A DNA stretch of 64,000 nucleotides from Halorarius litoreus (GTDB lineage Archaea; Halobacteriota; Halobacteria; Halobacteriales; Haloarculaceae): contig NZ_CP101454.1 in assembly GCF_024362405.1 (NCBI RefSeq), positions 3,596,001-3,660,000 of the forward strand. The letters are read 5' to 3'. The position numbers and the translations under genes are program-made. Below, piece after piece: positions 36,385 to 45,768 of the stretch. Position 1 is the stretch's first letter, and each line of letters opens with the position of its first letter. The notes under the pieces are model-generated. The model ran no database searches. It had not been told where the DNA came from and saw only the letters and a list, made by a program, of their open reading frames with translations.

Positions 36385-37515
36385 TCAGACCAGACTGTCG
36401 TAGATCTCGACGAGCTCATCGATGACATGAGACCACGAGTATTGCCGTTCGATAGCTCGTCTGTTGGTCTCTGCCATTCGTCTCTGTCGTTCCGGTTCGG
36501 TCACGAGCGTCTCGATTGCGTCAACGAGCTCGTCGATGTCTCCGGGCGTGACGAGGATGCCGTTCTCTGGGCCAATCACCTCTGGGATTGAACCGACCGA
36601 GGTGGAGACGACAGCGTTCGCACCAGCCATCCCCTCTAGGAGCGCGAACGGGAGTCCCTCCGCGTACGTCGGTAGCACGTAAATCGATCCGTCTCCAAGG
36701 AGAGACCGTTTGTCGACTTCCGAGAGATAGCCCAGATACGTCACTTCGTCGTACTCCTCCTCGAGTCGTCGAATCTTCTCCGCCAGGGGCCCGTCCCCAC
36801 CGATGGAGACGCGGACCGAACCTGGGTATCGCTCGGCAACCCGTTCGATGGCGGCAGCGAGGTCCATCACACCCTTTCGGGCGATAAGATTGGAGACGAA
36901 GACGATATGTGGTGGTTCACTCGTCGGATCGGCAGGGAACGTCTCCGGATCGACTGCGTTCGGTAATACGTGTATCTTGGAACGGTCAGATTGACGTGAG
37001 ACGACGTCTTTCCAATACTCCGACAGCACGATGATGCCGTCGCTCGCGTCGAACACCCGCCGCTGGATGGCCGCCACGACAGAGGAGTCGGTTTGCATAA
37101 ACTCGTCGAACGAGGAGCCATGGACGTGGAGAACGATTGGAACATCCCACACCAGGTTGGTGAAAAAGACGTACAGTGACTTGCGATAGAACGAGAACCG
37201 GTGGGACGTGTGGATGTGGACAAGGTCCGGTTGGTCCCGGCGCGTGAACTGGAGGAACGCGGCCAGGCCGGTTAGGACAGCGCGGAGGTTCCGGAGTCGC
37301 CCGGCGCCGAGAGGTGGGACGCGAGTGTCGTGGGTCGATACAGCGACCCGCCCACTGAGTTGGTCGATCTGTTGCTGGATGTAGTTGTGTACACCGCCGC
37401 GTTGAAACGGTCCGACGATTAGAAGGCTCATGTTGCCGTCGGGAGGGACCGAGCTCTTGTCCGCTGGCGCATTCGTCGTCTCTCGTTCGGGTGCGACTGC
37501 GGTTGGGGACGCCAT
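36385..37515 (-). CDS. Glycosyltransferase family 4
   Basis: A 376-residue GT-B enzyme with MSLLIVGPFQRGGVHNYIQQ near residue 29 (glycine-rich donor loop), DLVHIHTSHRFSFYRKS, ILVTPGDIDELVDA, HIVFVSNLIARKGVMDLAAA, SIGGDGPLAEKI and the E-x7-E motif YAEGLPFALLEGMA. Start at ATG 37515 leaves a 28-residue Pro/Thr-rich leader; ATG 37431 at the first strand is possible. Converges with the SDR operon. Confidence 0.88.
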   Translation of the reverse strand: MASPTAVAPERETTNAPADKSSVPPDGNMSLLIVGPFQRGGVHNYIQQQIDQLSGRVAVSTHDTRVPPLGAGRLRNLRAVLTGLAAFLQFTRRDQPDLVHIHTSHRFSFYRKSLYVFFTNLVWDVPIVLHVHGSSFDEFMQTDSSVVAAIQRRVFDASDGIIVLSEYWKDVVSRQSDRSKIHVLPNAVDPETFPADPTSEPPHIVFVSNLIARKGVMDLAAAIERVAERYPGSVRVSIGGDGPLAEKIRRLEEEYDEVTYLGYLSEVDKRSLLGDGSIYVLPTYAEGLPFALLEGMAGANAVVSTSVGSIPEVIGPENGILVTPGDIDELVDAIETLVTEPERQRRMAETNRRAIERQYSWSHVIDELVEIYDSLV

Positions 37516-37789
37516 GAGTAGATTTACGGAGGAACAACAGAGACGCGAATTGTTATTTCGGGCTTACACCCGGAATGCGAAGTCTAGGAAACCGCCAATT
37601 GGGGGGGGATTGTGTTGGGCCGCCAGCCGGAGACTGTACTGAAGCTACCCCGAACCCAGCAAACGACTGTTGCGGTGATGACCTGCTAGTAGAGTCCACG
37701 ATATCGGTGAGTAAGGACCGAGGGGGGGAGAGGTCAGTGAGATAATGATCGACGCCTCTCAGGGCTCCACTCCTCGACGTGACGATTAG

Positions 37790-38602
37790 CTACCGACTCG
37801 CGCGAACGTGGTACACGCCGGTTCTGAACCCCGAAGGCTTCCCGAGCGGAGTCACCGAGAAGCCGGCCTCGCGGAGGTACTGCTCCGTCTCCTCGACGGT
37901 CGTGTCGTATCGCTTCGCCTTGTTCGTGTGTAGTTCGAGATAGACCGTTTCGACAGCCTCAAGCGCCGCCCCAAACCCACGCAAGACTGGTAGCTCTGCA
38001 CCTTGTACGTCGATTTTCACCACCTCTGGGTGGGGGTACCCCTGTTGGATCATCGTCTCCGCTCGACGGCAGTCGATCTCTTGGCCCTCTGCGTCCGACA
38101 AATAGTAATGGCCGGCACCGACCTGGTCGAACTCCGAGGAAAAATCAAGTGCTAATTGGCACTCCGCATCTGCATCCCAGAGCGCGACCGGTGCGACATG
38201 CCACTTGCACTCCGGATCGTTCCTGGCGAGATTCTCCCGCAGCCGCGCCTGGTTGTTCGGTTCTGGTTCGAAGCCAACGACGGCACCCTGTGGCAGCACG
38301 CTCGCGGCGAGACAGCTGTAAACTCCAACGTTCGCCCCGACATCCCAGAACACGGTATCGCCGTCGAGATCAGATAGCAACTGTCCGAGTACTGCACGCT
38401 CGCCGTGGAGCTGCCGGACGCGTTTGTACTCGAACCAGTTCGAGACCGCCATCTCGGCGGCGCTGTTACCTACGTTGATCCGATACCGCCAGCCATGAGG
38501 CCACATCCGGAGGACGAGATACGTCTGTCTGAGCGCTGTGGCAACGCCATATCGTTCCAGTACGTCCCATGCCCGGGCTGGAACGGAGCGGGACCACGTC
38601 AT
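37790..38602 (-). CDS. FkbM family methyltransferase
   Basis: A 270-residue SAM-dependent methyltransferase: AdoMet motif I TVFWDVGANVGVYSCLA (residues about 85-101), the acidic AVVGFEPEPNNQARLRENL and the FkbM signature VVKIDVQGAELPVLRGFG. FkbM enzymes methylate sugar hydroxyls or carboxyls. It is 10 bases downstream of nothing on its own strand but lies 3' of the ATP-grasp gene (stop at 38613, 10 bases before its ATG), so the two form one operon. Confidence 0.88.
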   Translation of the reverse strand: MTWSRSVPARAWDVLERYGVATALRQTYLVLRMWPHGWRYRINVGNSAAEMAVSNWFEYKRVRQLHGERAVLGQLLSDLDGDTVFWDVGANVGVYSCLAASVLPQGAVVGFEPEPNNQARLRENLARNDPECKWHVAPVALWDADAECQLALDFSSEFDQVGAGHYYLSDAEGQEIDCRRAETMIQQGYPHPEVVKIDVQGAELPVLRGFGAALEAVETVYLELHTNKAKRYDTTVEETEQYLREAGFSVTPLGKPSGFRTGVYHVRASR

Positions 38603-38612
38603 TGCAGGCTGT

Positions 38613-39833
38613 TCAATACACGGACCCTCCAGATCGCATACTCCGGACCACGTCTATGCTCCGTGGGATGATGCCCAGTGCAGGCAACGGGTCAGACGGG
38701 TCAAGCGTTTCTTCGCGTGTAGTTGCGAAGGAGGTGATAAACGGAGCGATGGCCCAATAATTCCCCTGTGACAGATTTTCTCGCAGCCAGAGGATGTCCT
38801 GGTAGAACAACTTCCGCTGTTTGACATCCGTCCGATAGCCATCTGGCCGTCGAATCGACGCCTCTGGGTCAACGAGTTGTTGATAGTGTAACCAGGGGAT
38901 GTCGACGCCGCTGTTGACTGTCAACGCCGTCGACCCCCAATACCGCCCGTTCACCTCGAGGAGATAGAACTCGTTTGCGGGCGTCCGCATGAACTCGACG
39001 TGGACTGGCCCGACCCACCCGAGTGCGTTAACGATCCGGTCGGCGTACTCCCGCATCTTCGGTTCGTGGATGCCTTTTCGCACGGACCCCACGCCACCGG
39101 AGGGTGGATACACCCGGTATTTCTCGTGCTGGAACACGGCGACGAGGCCGTCGCCGTCTGCAAGACCGACGGTGCAGACCGTCTCTAGACCGTCGATGTA
39201 CTCTTGGACAAGTGGGAGTTGTTCTTGGAGCGCGACGTTGCTGTCGATGATCTCAGAATACCGTTCGAAAAGATCTTCCTCCGGACCGATGTAGTTCGTC
39301 CCCGCAATCCGGTTCGTATGGCTCTTGCCATCCGCATCGATATACGTCGTGCGCCGTGGTTTGATGACGACTGTATGCGACCGGTCGGCGTCGATGGTGG
39401 CAATTTCGTCCAGCGATTCCGGGGCGGTGGTCTCCGGCGCGGGAACGTCGATGTCCTCGACGAGCTCGAACAGGCGGCCCTTATCATTTGGGAGGAGATA
39501 CGTCTCCCAGTCTTCAACGCCAATTCTTGTCCCCGTTGCCTCGAGTTGTTCCTTGTGTTTGGATAGAATCGCTGTCATCAAGTCCGTGACGCAGAAGACG
39601 GCAGCGTAGTTGTTCTCCTCGAGGTGCTGGGTGAGGTCTTCGACGAACGCCGATTGGTCCGCGGCGGGATCGGGGTGCACGTACGAGGAATCAGCGTACT
39701 TCGAGAGCATGCCTGGGAGATAGCGTTTGTTTCCACCCGCGGTCACCGAGAGGCCCTTTCTGCCTAACGTGCGGATGACTGCCAGTGCGTTTTGTCCTTG
39801 AGCGTCCAGCACGAGGACACGGGCTCCAACCAT
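38613..39833 (-). CDS. ATP-grasp ligase (carboxylate-amine ligase-like)
   Basis: A 406-residue ATP-grasp enzyme: N-terminal Rossmann-like domain MVGARVLVLDAQGQNALAVI, ATP-lid region TVVIKPRRTTYIDADGKSHT, LPLVQEYIDGLETVCTVGLA, and the Mg-binding end VHVEFMRTPANEFYLLEVNG with E and N ligands. Such enzymes join a carboxylate to an amine or alcohol using ATP. In a locus making ManNAcA-like uronates, amide or ester addition to the sugar carboxyl is a reasonable guess. Upstream of FkbM, same operon. Confidence 0.83.
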   Translation of the reverse strand: MVGARVLVLDAQGQNALAVIRTLGRKGLSVTAGGNKRYLPGMLSKYADSSYVHPDPAADQSAFVEDLTQHLEENNYAAVFCVTDLMTAILSKHKEQLEATGTRIGVEDWETYLLPNDKGRLFELVEDIDVPAPETTAPESLDEIATIDADRSHTVVIKPRRTTYIDADGKSHTNRIAGTNYIGPEEDLFERYSEIIDSNVALQEQLPLVQEYIDGLETVCTVGLADGDGLVAVFQHEKYRVYPPSGGVGSVRKGIHEPKMREYADRIVNALGWVGPVHVEFMRTPANEFYLLEVNGRYWGSTALTVNSGVDIPWLHYQQLVDPEASIRRPDGYRTDVKQRKLFYQDILWLRENLSQGNYWAIAPFITSFATTREETLDPSDPLPALGIIPRSIDVVRSMRSGGSVY

Positions 39834-39932
39834 AGCACGACCGATGGACGTAGGTACATCTTAGTATGCGCCACTTTCAGAACTGGTAGGAAGGATACGG
39901 CTCGGCGGACTCAGTTAGAGCAGGTTGAAGTG

Positions 39933-41225
39933 CTAGAATTCGGGGCGTGTCGCATCACTGGGATGGGTCCGTCCGAACTGGTTGACGCCGGGTCCATATC
40001 GGGCGGCAAGATACTCGGAAAGCGCGTAGGCCATCCACGCTTGGCACCATCGCATGAGCGTGATTCGCTTCGTGTAGAAGCGGTGTTGGCGGAAGAAGAA
40101 CCGGCCATCGCCATCCGACAGATTCTGGCACGCCCATCTGATGATCTGCCGGGCGAAGTCGAACTCCCCAGCGTACGTGAACACGAGGATGCCTTGTGCT
40201 GCTGCGTGGATATCACGGGGATACTCGGACGTCTCGTCCCAATGTGGCGCACCCGACGCATCGAACAAGGTGGTCCGATAGAACTCAAGGGCGCGCTCGT
40301 ATGTGGATGTGAACATCGATGACCCGGTGACATCCCGGTGGCGTTGGAAAGCTTCAATGATGAACCCATTGTGATGGTTGTCCATCGAGAGATGCGACGA
40401 GTCGGCCGGGACGCGATAGTACCAGCCTCCTATAGAGGTCTGTTCGCTGGCAATGTATCGGAGGAGCTCCTCGCCGTATCTCAGGAGTGACTCATCGTCG
40501 AAGTAGGCATACAGGTCGATGAACATCCGGGCTGCAATCGCTCCGGCATTGAGGGTGTATGCATCGTCTGGATGCTTTGGGTAGTACGTGATTTTTGCCC
40601 CGGCATCCACCTCGCGATACTCCATGTCATCGACGGCCCACTCGACTGCTGTGCGGGCGACCTTCGCGTATTCGCAGTCGAGTGTAGCTCCCCGGAGTAA
40701 AGCCCTGACAGCATAGGACGTCGAGACTAAGTCCGGGTCGTTGATCGGGCCTTGATGGTGAAGTCCTTGGATAGTGTGCTGGTGACCCCCACAGAAGCCG
40801 CTGAATCCATTGCTCTGGTTGTCGATGAGCCAATCGAGCAGTGGTCGAACCTCGTTTCGATAGTCGACAGGTTTCAAGCCAGGGGTGTCCCCGTTTATGT
40901 TCTGGCTCTGGTGATCGATGACATCCGCCGCGGTGAGGTTCGCCATTGCGAACAGCGCGGTGCCCTTGAAGTTGCGCCGCTGTTCGACCAGGAACAGCGG
41001 CCGGAGATTTATCGGCGCACGTTTGACGGTCTCCTGGACGGCGAGGTTCAGCCACTTGCTTTCCACTGGGAGCGCCTGGAGCAGCCGACTGCTCATGCCA
41101 TCGACGTAATCCCACCCGGCGTACTCACGTTGTCGCGCGTACGCTAGAGTGTCGGCAAGCGTGTGTTGGATATCCACCGCAGGATCGACGTTGACCGTCG
41201 AGGGCCGGGATTCGGATCGCGACAT
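39933..41225 (-). CDS. Alpha/alpha-toroid protein of unknown activity
   Basis: A 430-residue protein rich in amphipathic helices and aromatic residues, with repeated helical hairpins: SNGFSGFCGGHQHTIQGLHH, YTLNAGAIAARMFIDLYAYF, MDNHHNGFIIEAFQRHRD, DIHAAAQGILVFTYAG, TLMRWCQAWMAYALSEYLA. The pattern fits a six-hairpin toroid as in glycoside hydrolases, lyases or D-glucuronyl C5-epimerases. Such haloarchaeal genes are sometimes mis-labelled as antibiotic transporters, but I see no membrane helix. ATG 41225 is preferred to GTG 41237. Likely acts on the uronic-acid-containing glycan. Confidence 0.72.
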   Translation of the reverse strand: MSRSESRPSTVNVDPAVDIQHTLADTLAYARQREYAGWDYVDGMSSRLLQALPVESKWLNLAVQETVKRAPINLRPLFLVEQRRNFKGTALFAMANLTAADVIDHQSQNINGDTPGLKPVDYRNEVRPLLDWLIDNQSNGFSGFCGGHQHTIQGLHHQGPINDPDLVSTSYAVRALLRGATLDCEYAKVARTAVEWAVDDMEYREVDAGAKITYYPKHPDDAYTLNAGAIAARMFIDLYAYFDDESLLRYGEELLRYIASEQTSIGGWYYRVPADSSHLSMDNHHNGFIIEAFQRHRDVTGSSMFTSTYERALEFYRTTLFDASGAPHWDETSEYPRDIHAAAQGILVFTYAGEFDFARQIIRWACQNLSDGDGRFFFRQHRFYTKRITLMRWCQAWMAYALSEYLAARYGPGVNQFGRTHPSDATRPEF

Positions 41226-41559
41226 GTTCCTGAACACGCGCTGGAGTCCTACTTTGTAATGAGATAATTATCGAGAGGAGTCGACCTACGATCGACTCCG
41301 TTTCAGAGGACTCCCCAATGATTGGTCACGTCGGGTATCGATGTCTTGAACCGGCAACCGCTTGGAGAGGGAGGGTCCTGGCCCGTAGCCCGTGAAATGG
41401 GCAAAGCCCTGCAGGAATCGGGTCACGCACGCAGAAGCGTTTCTCCCAGTAACTGTCGGTACTGCAGTGGGTACGCCTGGAAATATGGATGTGGAGATAA
41501 TCTCCTATACAACAACTAGTCGCCGAAAGAAGTGGAAGTTCACAGCCGTCCAGACTGCC
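41226..41559. other. Intergenic region without recognised gene
   Basis: Lies between the toroid gene and the YdjM-like gene. A 65-codon frame at 41322-41519 has no haloarchaeal composition. Nothing else is recognised. Confidence 0.45.
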
Positions 41560-42180
41560 TCAGCTTGAGATAGGACGGATCATCTCGGCGAGAAGCTGTA
41601 CACCTGGGTGCCCATCGAGCAGCCAGAGGGTCGCCGCCGTCGCAACGAGAAGGACATCCATAAGGAGATACTCGAGTCCAGGTTGCGTGCCCAGAAACGA
41701 GCCGAATTCGCCCAATCGGTGGATGAGCTGTGAGAAGAAACCGGCACCATTGGGTGGGTTGCTACTGACGGGGCTTGATGCAATGGAGCCTGGGTTCGAG
41801 ACCACCCGTTGGGGGCCAGGCCAGAGGATTTTTCCCCACGCGAAATGGCCGGCGCCGAGAAGCATCGGGTAGGCGAGATCGCCGAGAAGATGCGATAGAT
41901 AGCCGATCGCGAATGCCGCGGTTACGGATGGGTACCCGACGCGACCAGCGACAATGCCGACGACGAAGACGAGCATGAGTGCGACGAGGATCGAATGCGC
42001 GATCGAAGTGCCAGATAGGACATTGAACTGCCAGGCGAGGGGTTTGTCGATGAGGTCAGGGAGTTGCGTTGCTAACGCCACCGTGAGTACGGCGGCGTCT
42101 GTCGGTGGTGCCCCCGTTTGGCCATGGCAGTACAGCGAGAGGAGGAGATACCCAACGGCAAGATGTTCCCAGGGCCACAT
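41560..42180 (-). CDS. Membrane-bound metal-dependent hydrolase, YdjM/DUF457-like
   Basis: A 206-residue paralog of the protein at 8075-8620: MWPWEHLAVGYLLLSLY, ATQLPDLIDKPLAWQFNVLS, SIAHSILVAL, GYLSHLLGDLAYPMLLGAGH. Its loop around FSQLIHRLGEFGSFLGTQPG makes it longer than the other copy. The conserved His/Asp set is intact. Function unknown; presence within a glycan island suggests surface or lipid metabolism. Confidence 0.82.
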   Translation of the reverse strand: MWPWEHLAVGYLLLSLYCHGQTGAPPTDAAVLTVALATQLPDLIDKPLAWQFNVLSGTSIAHSILVALMLVFVVGIVAGRVGYPSVTAAFAIGYLSHLLGDLAYPMLLGAGHFAWGKILWPGPQRVVSNPGSIASSPVSSNPPNGAGFFSQLIHRLGEFGSFLGTQPGLEYLLMDVLLVATAATLWLLDGHPGVQLLAEMIRPISS

Positions 42181-42568
42181 GACTCAGCACCCACCCCAGC
42201 CCCGCTTCGACAGGTGGTCATCGCTCATACACGGTAACGGCGCGCGGAGAGCTATTTCGTTATTAACGGTGTACCTAGAATAATTCCGGATTTCCCACTG
42301 TGAGACACTGAGTCGACTACTCACTGAAGCAGTCCGAAGAGACTCGTATTCCAGGGCGAAACGACCCTGATGCAGAGAATCAGTGAATCAACTTTCGCTG
42401 GTTAGACAGGCCGCAGTCGCGCGAGCGGCACACATTAGTTGTAAATAATGTTATATTTTCCGGCGGGCGCTAATTTTTCCAATCGATGAAGGCAGGTGAT
42501 AACAATAGTTGATAGCGGGCAACCGACCGGTGAAGTCAGCGAATCGGACCGATAATCTATCACGAACC
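42181..42568. other. Intergenic region, AT-rich promoter area
   Basis: Divergent promoter region between the YdjM-like and epimerase genes. It contains AT-rich blocks near 42440-42480 (GTTATATTTTCC) and no gene. The epimerase ORF extends upstream to 42509, but the extra 20 codons lack family similarity. Confidence 0.5.
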
Positions 42569-43630
42569 ATGCATATCCTAACAGTCGTTGGCGCCCGTCC
42601 GCATTTCATCAAGGCTTTTCCAGTCTCCAATGAACTGCCTGACTCATACGAGGAAGTCCTCGTCCATACAGGACAGCACTACGATGACGTACTGTCGCAA
42701 GTGTTCTTCGACGAGCTGCCGATTCCCGAGCCGGACTACAATCTCGGTGTGGGCTCAGGGGGACACGCCGAACAGACCGCAGAGATGATGACTCAGCTAG
42801 ATGCGCTCATCGAGCAAGAGGCCCCCGATACAGTCCTCGTCTACGGCGATACGAACTCCACGCTCGCTGCAGCGCTGGTTGCGGCGAAACGCAGCCCGCA
42901 GCTCGTTCATGTCGAAGCCGGACTTCGGAGTCACAACTGGGAGATGCCCGAAGAGGTCAACCGAGTGGTTACCGACCACATCTCCGACCGCCTCTGTGCC
43001 CCGAGTAAATTGGCAGTCAAGATACTCCACGATGAAGGGCTATTCGATGGGGTCTATCTAACCGGAGATGTGATGTACGATGCGTTGCTCCAGATTAAAG
43101 AGCGCGCTCTTGCCCAATCGACAGTCCTCGACGAGTTGGGCTATGCAGATGGCGAATACATTCTGGCGACGGTCCATCGCCCAGGCAACACCGACGACGA
43201 GCGTCGACTCAGCGCCATCATCGAGGGGCTAGCAACAGCGCCCCTTCCAGTCGTGTTTCCCGCCCACCCACGTACGGTCGAGGCGCTTCAGCGGCACGGG
43301 CTCTGGGAGCGCACCACCGATTCGCTGCACCTAATCGACCCAGTGGGGTATCTGGATTTCGTGCGGTTGCTGCACGGGGCCGAACGCATCGCAACTGACT
43401 CGGGGGGAGTGCAGAAGGAGGCGTTCTACCTTGATGTTCACTGTGTGACACTTCGTGATGAGACCGAGTGGATGGAAACCGTCGAGTGTGGATGGAATGT
43501 CCTCGTCGGCGCAGATCGAGATGCGATCAGTCGCGAGTTGCGTACTGAGGTGTCTCATTCGGAGAAACCGACCCTGTACGGAGGTGGAACGGCAGCGAAA
43601 GAGATCGTCGACGTCATTGGGGATCAGTAA
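42569..43630 (+). CDS. wecB: UDP-N-acetylglucosamine 2-epimerase (non-hydrolysing, WecB-like)
   Basis: A 353-residue GT-B-fold enzyme with the family N terminus MHILTVVGARPHFIKAFPVS, VLVHTGQHYDDVLSQVFFD, DTVLVYGDTNSTLAAALVAA, HVEAGLRSHNWEMPEEVNR and RIATDSGGVQKEAFYL (UDP-binding). It interconverts UDP-GlcNAc and UDP-ManNAc, feeding the dehydrogenase at 8788-10146. ATG 42569 matches the conserved start. The polysaccharide deacetylase gene begins six bases after its stop, so they are co-transcribed. Confidence 0.9.
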   Translation: MHILTVVGARPHFIKAFPVSNELPDSYEEVLVHTGQHYDDVLSQVFFDELPIPEPDYNLGVGSGGHAEQTAEMMTQLDALIEQEAPDTVLVYGDTNSTLAAALVAAKRSPQLVHVEAGLRSHNWEMPEEVNRVVTDHISDRLCAPSKLAVKILHDEGLFDGVYLTGDVMYDALLQIKERALAQSTVLDELGYADGEYILATVHRPGNTDDERRLSAIIEGLATAPLPVVFPAHPRTVEALQRHGLWERTTDSLHLIDPVGYLDFVRLLHGAERIATDSGGVQKEAFYLDVHCVTLRDETEWMETVECGWNVLVGADRDAISRELRTEVSHSEKPTLYGGGTAAKEIVDVIGDQ

Positions 43631-43636
43631 GGGGCA

Positions 43637-44497
43637 ATGTGCGACGACTACACCTTTTACTTGTGTCTCACACACGACGTAGATCGGCCATACAAGCGGC
43701 TCCACCACACGCTCTACTACACGCAGGCTGAGCGGTCGCTCTCACATCTGAAGTCGTTGCTTCCCTCCGTGAATCCGTACTGGCAATTCGAGGACATCAT
43801 GGCGATTGAAGAGGAGTTCGGGGTGACCTCGGCGTTTTACTTCCTCAACGAACAACACATTCTGCAGACGTGGGAGCCGAGACGATGGCTCCGCCCAATC
43901 GAATGGGTCCAGTTTCTCGGCCGATACGACGTCACGTCACCAGCAATTGCAGACATGATCCGAACGCTCGACGCTGGTGGATGGGAGATCGGGATTCATG
44001 GATCGTTCCACTCGTACGACGATCGAGCGCGGTTGCACCACGAGAAAGAGGTGCTAGAAGCAGTTGCAGGGACCGATGTCGTCGGGGGGCGGCAGCATTA
44101 CCTCCGCCTATCAATCCCCGAAACCTGGAGACACCACCGGGCGATCGGGCTCGACTACGACGCAAGTCTGGGCGACAGTACGCGGTACGGATTTCATCAC
44201 GGATATCATCCCGTGACGCCGTTCGACGATGACTTCCTCGTGTTCCCGCTCACGTTGATGGAGCAGGCGCTCGAACAGCACTCCAGCGTCGAAGCGCGTC
44301 GTGCGGTGTGCGACCGGTTACTCACCGAAGCAGCAGATCACCAGGCGGTGATGACAGTTCTTTGGCATCCACGATATTTCAACGAAGAGGAGTTCCCGGG
44401 GTTCCGATTCCTGTATCGGTGGCTTATCGAGCGAGCTCTCGAGTTGGGGGCGTGGGTTGGGCCTCCGGGGGCCCTCTGCGAGCGATTTCAGTCGTGA
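43637..44497 (+). CDS. Polysaccharide deacetylase family protein
   Basis: A 286-residue NodB-like enzyme: CLTHDVDRPYKRLHH (the catalytic Asp-Asp and TxDVD motif), EIGIHGSFHSYDDRARLHHE (metal-binding HxxxH), YLRLSIPETWRH (motif 3) and a C-terminal VLWHPRYF with a catalytic histidine. It removes N- or O-acyl groups from sugars or glycans. No signal peptide, so it probably acts in the cytoplasm on precursors. Next to wecB, deacetylation of a GlcNAc- or ManNAc-derived unit is likely. Confidence 0.87.
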   Translation: MCDDYTFYLCLTHDVDRPYKRLHHTLYYTQAERSLSHLKSLLPSVNPYWQFEDIMAIEEEFGVTSAFYFLNEQHILQTWEPRRWLRPIEWVQFLGRYDVTSPAIADMIRTLDAGGWEIGIHGSFHSYDDRARLHHEKEVLEAVAGTDVVGGRQHYLRLSIPETWRHHRAIGLDYDASLGDSTRYGFHHGYHPVTPFDDDFLVFPLTLMEQALEQHSSVEARRAVCDRLLTEAADHQAVMTVLWHPRYFNEEEFPGFRFLYRWLIERALELGAWVGPPGALCERFQS

Positions 44498-44830
44498 GAG
44501 CTGTCCGCCGACAGCCAAGAGCAGTTCGAACTGTCTCCGGCTCATGTGCCCAACATGAATGGTCACGTACAGAACTCCAGTATCTGCTGCACTTACCCGC
44601 AGATCTCGGGTATCGAATCGGTACGGCAGCCGTCCCCGCTTGCGTGAGGAGTGGTGATTCGGCCTGCATGGCGTCCCCTCAGGCGTTTTCCGGTTCGCTG
44701 CTTCCTTGACCACTGCACGCTGTCTAATAGTGGACCAGAAGGGAGCAATGCGTCGTGAGCGGGTATTCCGAGGCAATCAGGGATATGTTGGGTATAACAA
44801 TACGACTCCCAGGCAGACTGAAAGTACGCC
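44498..44830. other. Intergenic region, no gene recognised
   Basis: A 333-base gap inside the glycan cluster between the deacetylase and nucleotidyltransferase genes. Open frames on both strands are short and unlike coding sequence. It may be degraded sequence, but I cannot identify the parent. Confidence 0.45.
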
Positions 44831-45580
44831 ATGAAAGCGGTAGTGCTCGCAGCCGGTCGTGGGACGAGACTGCGACCGCTTACGGACGACAAACCGAAGG
44901 CGATGGTCGAGGTCGACGGCAAGCCGATTCTCACCTACTGCCTGGAGACCTTGAGAACACTCGGGGCAACCGAGTTCATCATCGTAGTGGGATATAAAAA
45001 AGAGAAGATTATCAAGTACTACGGGGACGAGTATGCTGGGGTTCCGATTACCTTCTCGCATCAGCGAGAGCCGAAGGGCTTAGCTCACGCGTTGCTCACC
45101 GCTCGACCACACATCGATGGCGACTTCATGTTGATGCTTGGAGATAATATTTTTCGGGCCAACCTGAGCGACGTCGTGCGGCGTCAAAACGAGGCGCGGG
45201 CTGACGCGGCGTTCCTCATCGAGGAGGTGCCGTACGAGGATGCGAGTCGGTATGGGGTCTGTGAGACGAACGATTTCGGTGAGATCGAGCGGGTGATCGA
45301 GAAGCCGGACGAGCCACCATCGAACCTAGTCATGACGGGATTCTATACGCTCTCCCCAGCGATTTTCCCCGCCTGTGAGCTGATTCAACCCTCGAACCGG
45401 GGAGAATACGAAATCAGCGAAGCGATCGACCTGCTAATTCGGAGCGGGCGGACGATTGATGCGATCCGATTGCAGGGGTGGCGAAAGGATATTGGGTATC
45501 CGGAAGACCGAGACGAGGTGGAACAACGCCTCCAGGCAGCGTCAGTACAATCAGACGAGTTCTCGAGTACGGTGCACTAG
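44831..45580 (+). CDS. Sugar-1-phosphate nucleotidyltransferase (RfbA/AglF-like)
   Basis: A 249-residue enzyme with the nucleotide-binding signature MKAVVLAAGRGTRLRPLTDD, KPKAMVEVDGKPIL, DFMLMLGDNIF and EYEISEAIDLLI with the catalytic Asp and lysines (VIEKPDEPP). It makes dTDP- or UDP-activated hexose from hexose-1-phosphate and NTP. In Haloferax the AglF homolog does this for S-layer glycan synthesis. The position next to an AglJ-like enzyme supports the N-glycosylation role. Confidence 0.87.
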   Translation: MKAVVLAAGRGTRLRPLTDDKPKAMVEVDGKPILTYCLETLRTLGATEFIIVVGYKKEKIIKYYGDEYAGVPITFSHQREPKGLAHALLTARPHIDGDFMLMLGDNIFRANLSDVVRRQNEARADAAFLIEEVPYEDASRYGVCETNDFGEIERVIEKPDEPPSNLVMTGFYTLSPAIFPACELIQPSNRGEYEISEAIDLLIRSGRTIDAIRLQGWRKDIGYPEDRDEVEQRLQAASVQSDEFSSTVH

Positions 45581-45768
45581 GAGCCGTTCCGGACTGTGAC
45601 GTAGGCTGTGGCCCTCGACTGTCCCATGTGTGGGCAGGTTCGAGTACGCTGACGAACGGAACGCTCGTGTGCTGCACACATTCAATTAACCAGGGGCGGA
45701 TGCTCTGTCTCTGATGTAAACGTCAGGGCACTCGGACTCGGTCAGCTTCAGGCAACCACGCTGCGGTG

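Noticed and set aside
41322-41519. 65-codon plus-strand frame between the toroid and YdjM genes
   Set aside because: It has no acidic bias, no domain and no promoter; most likely chance.
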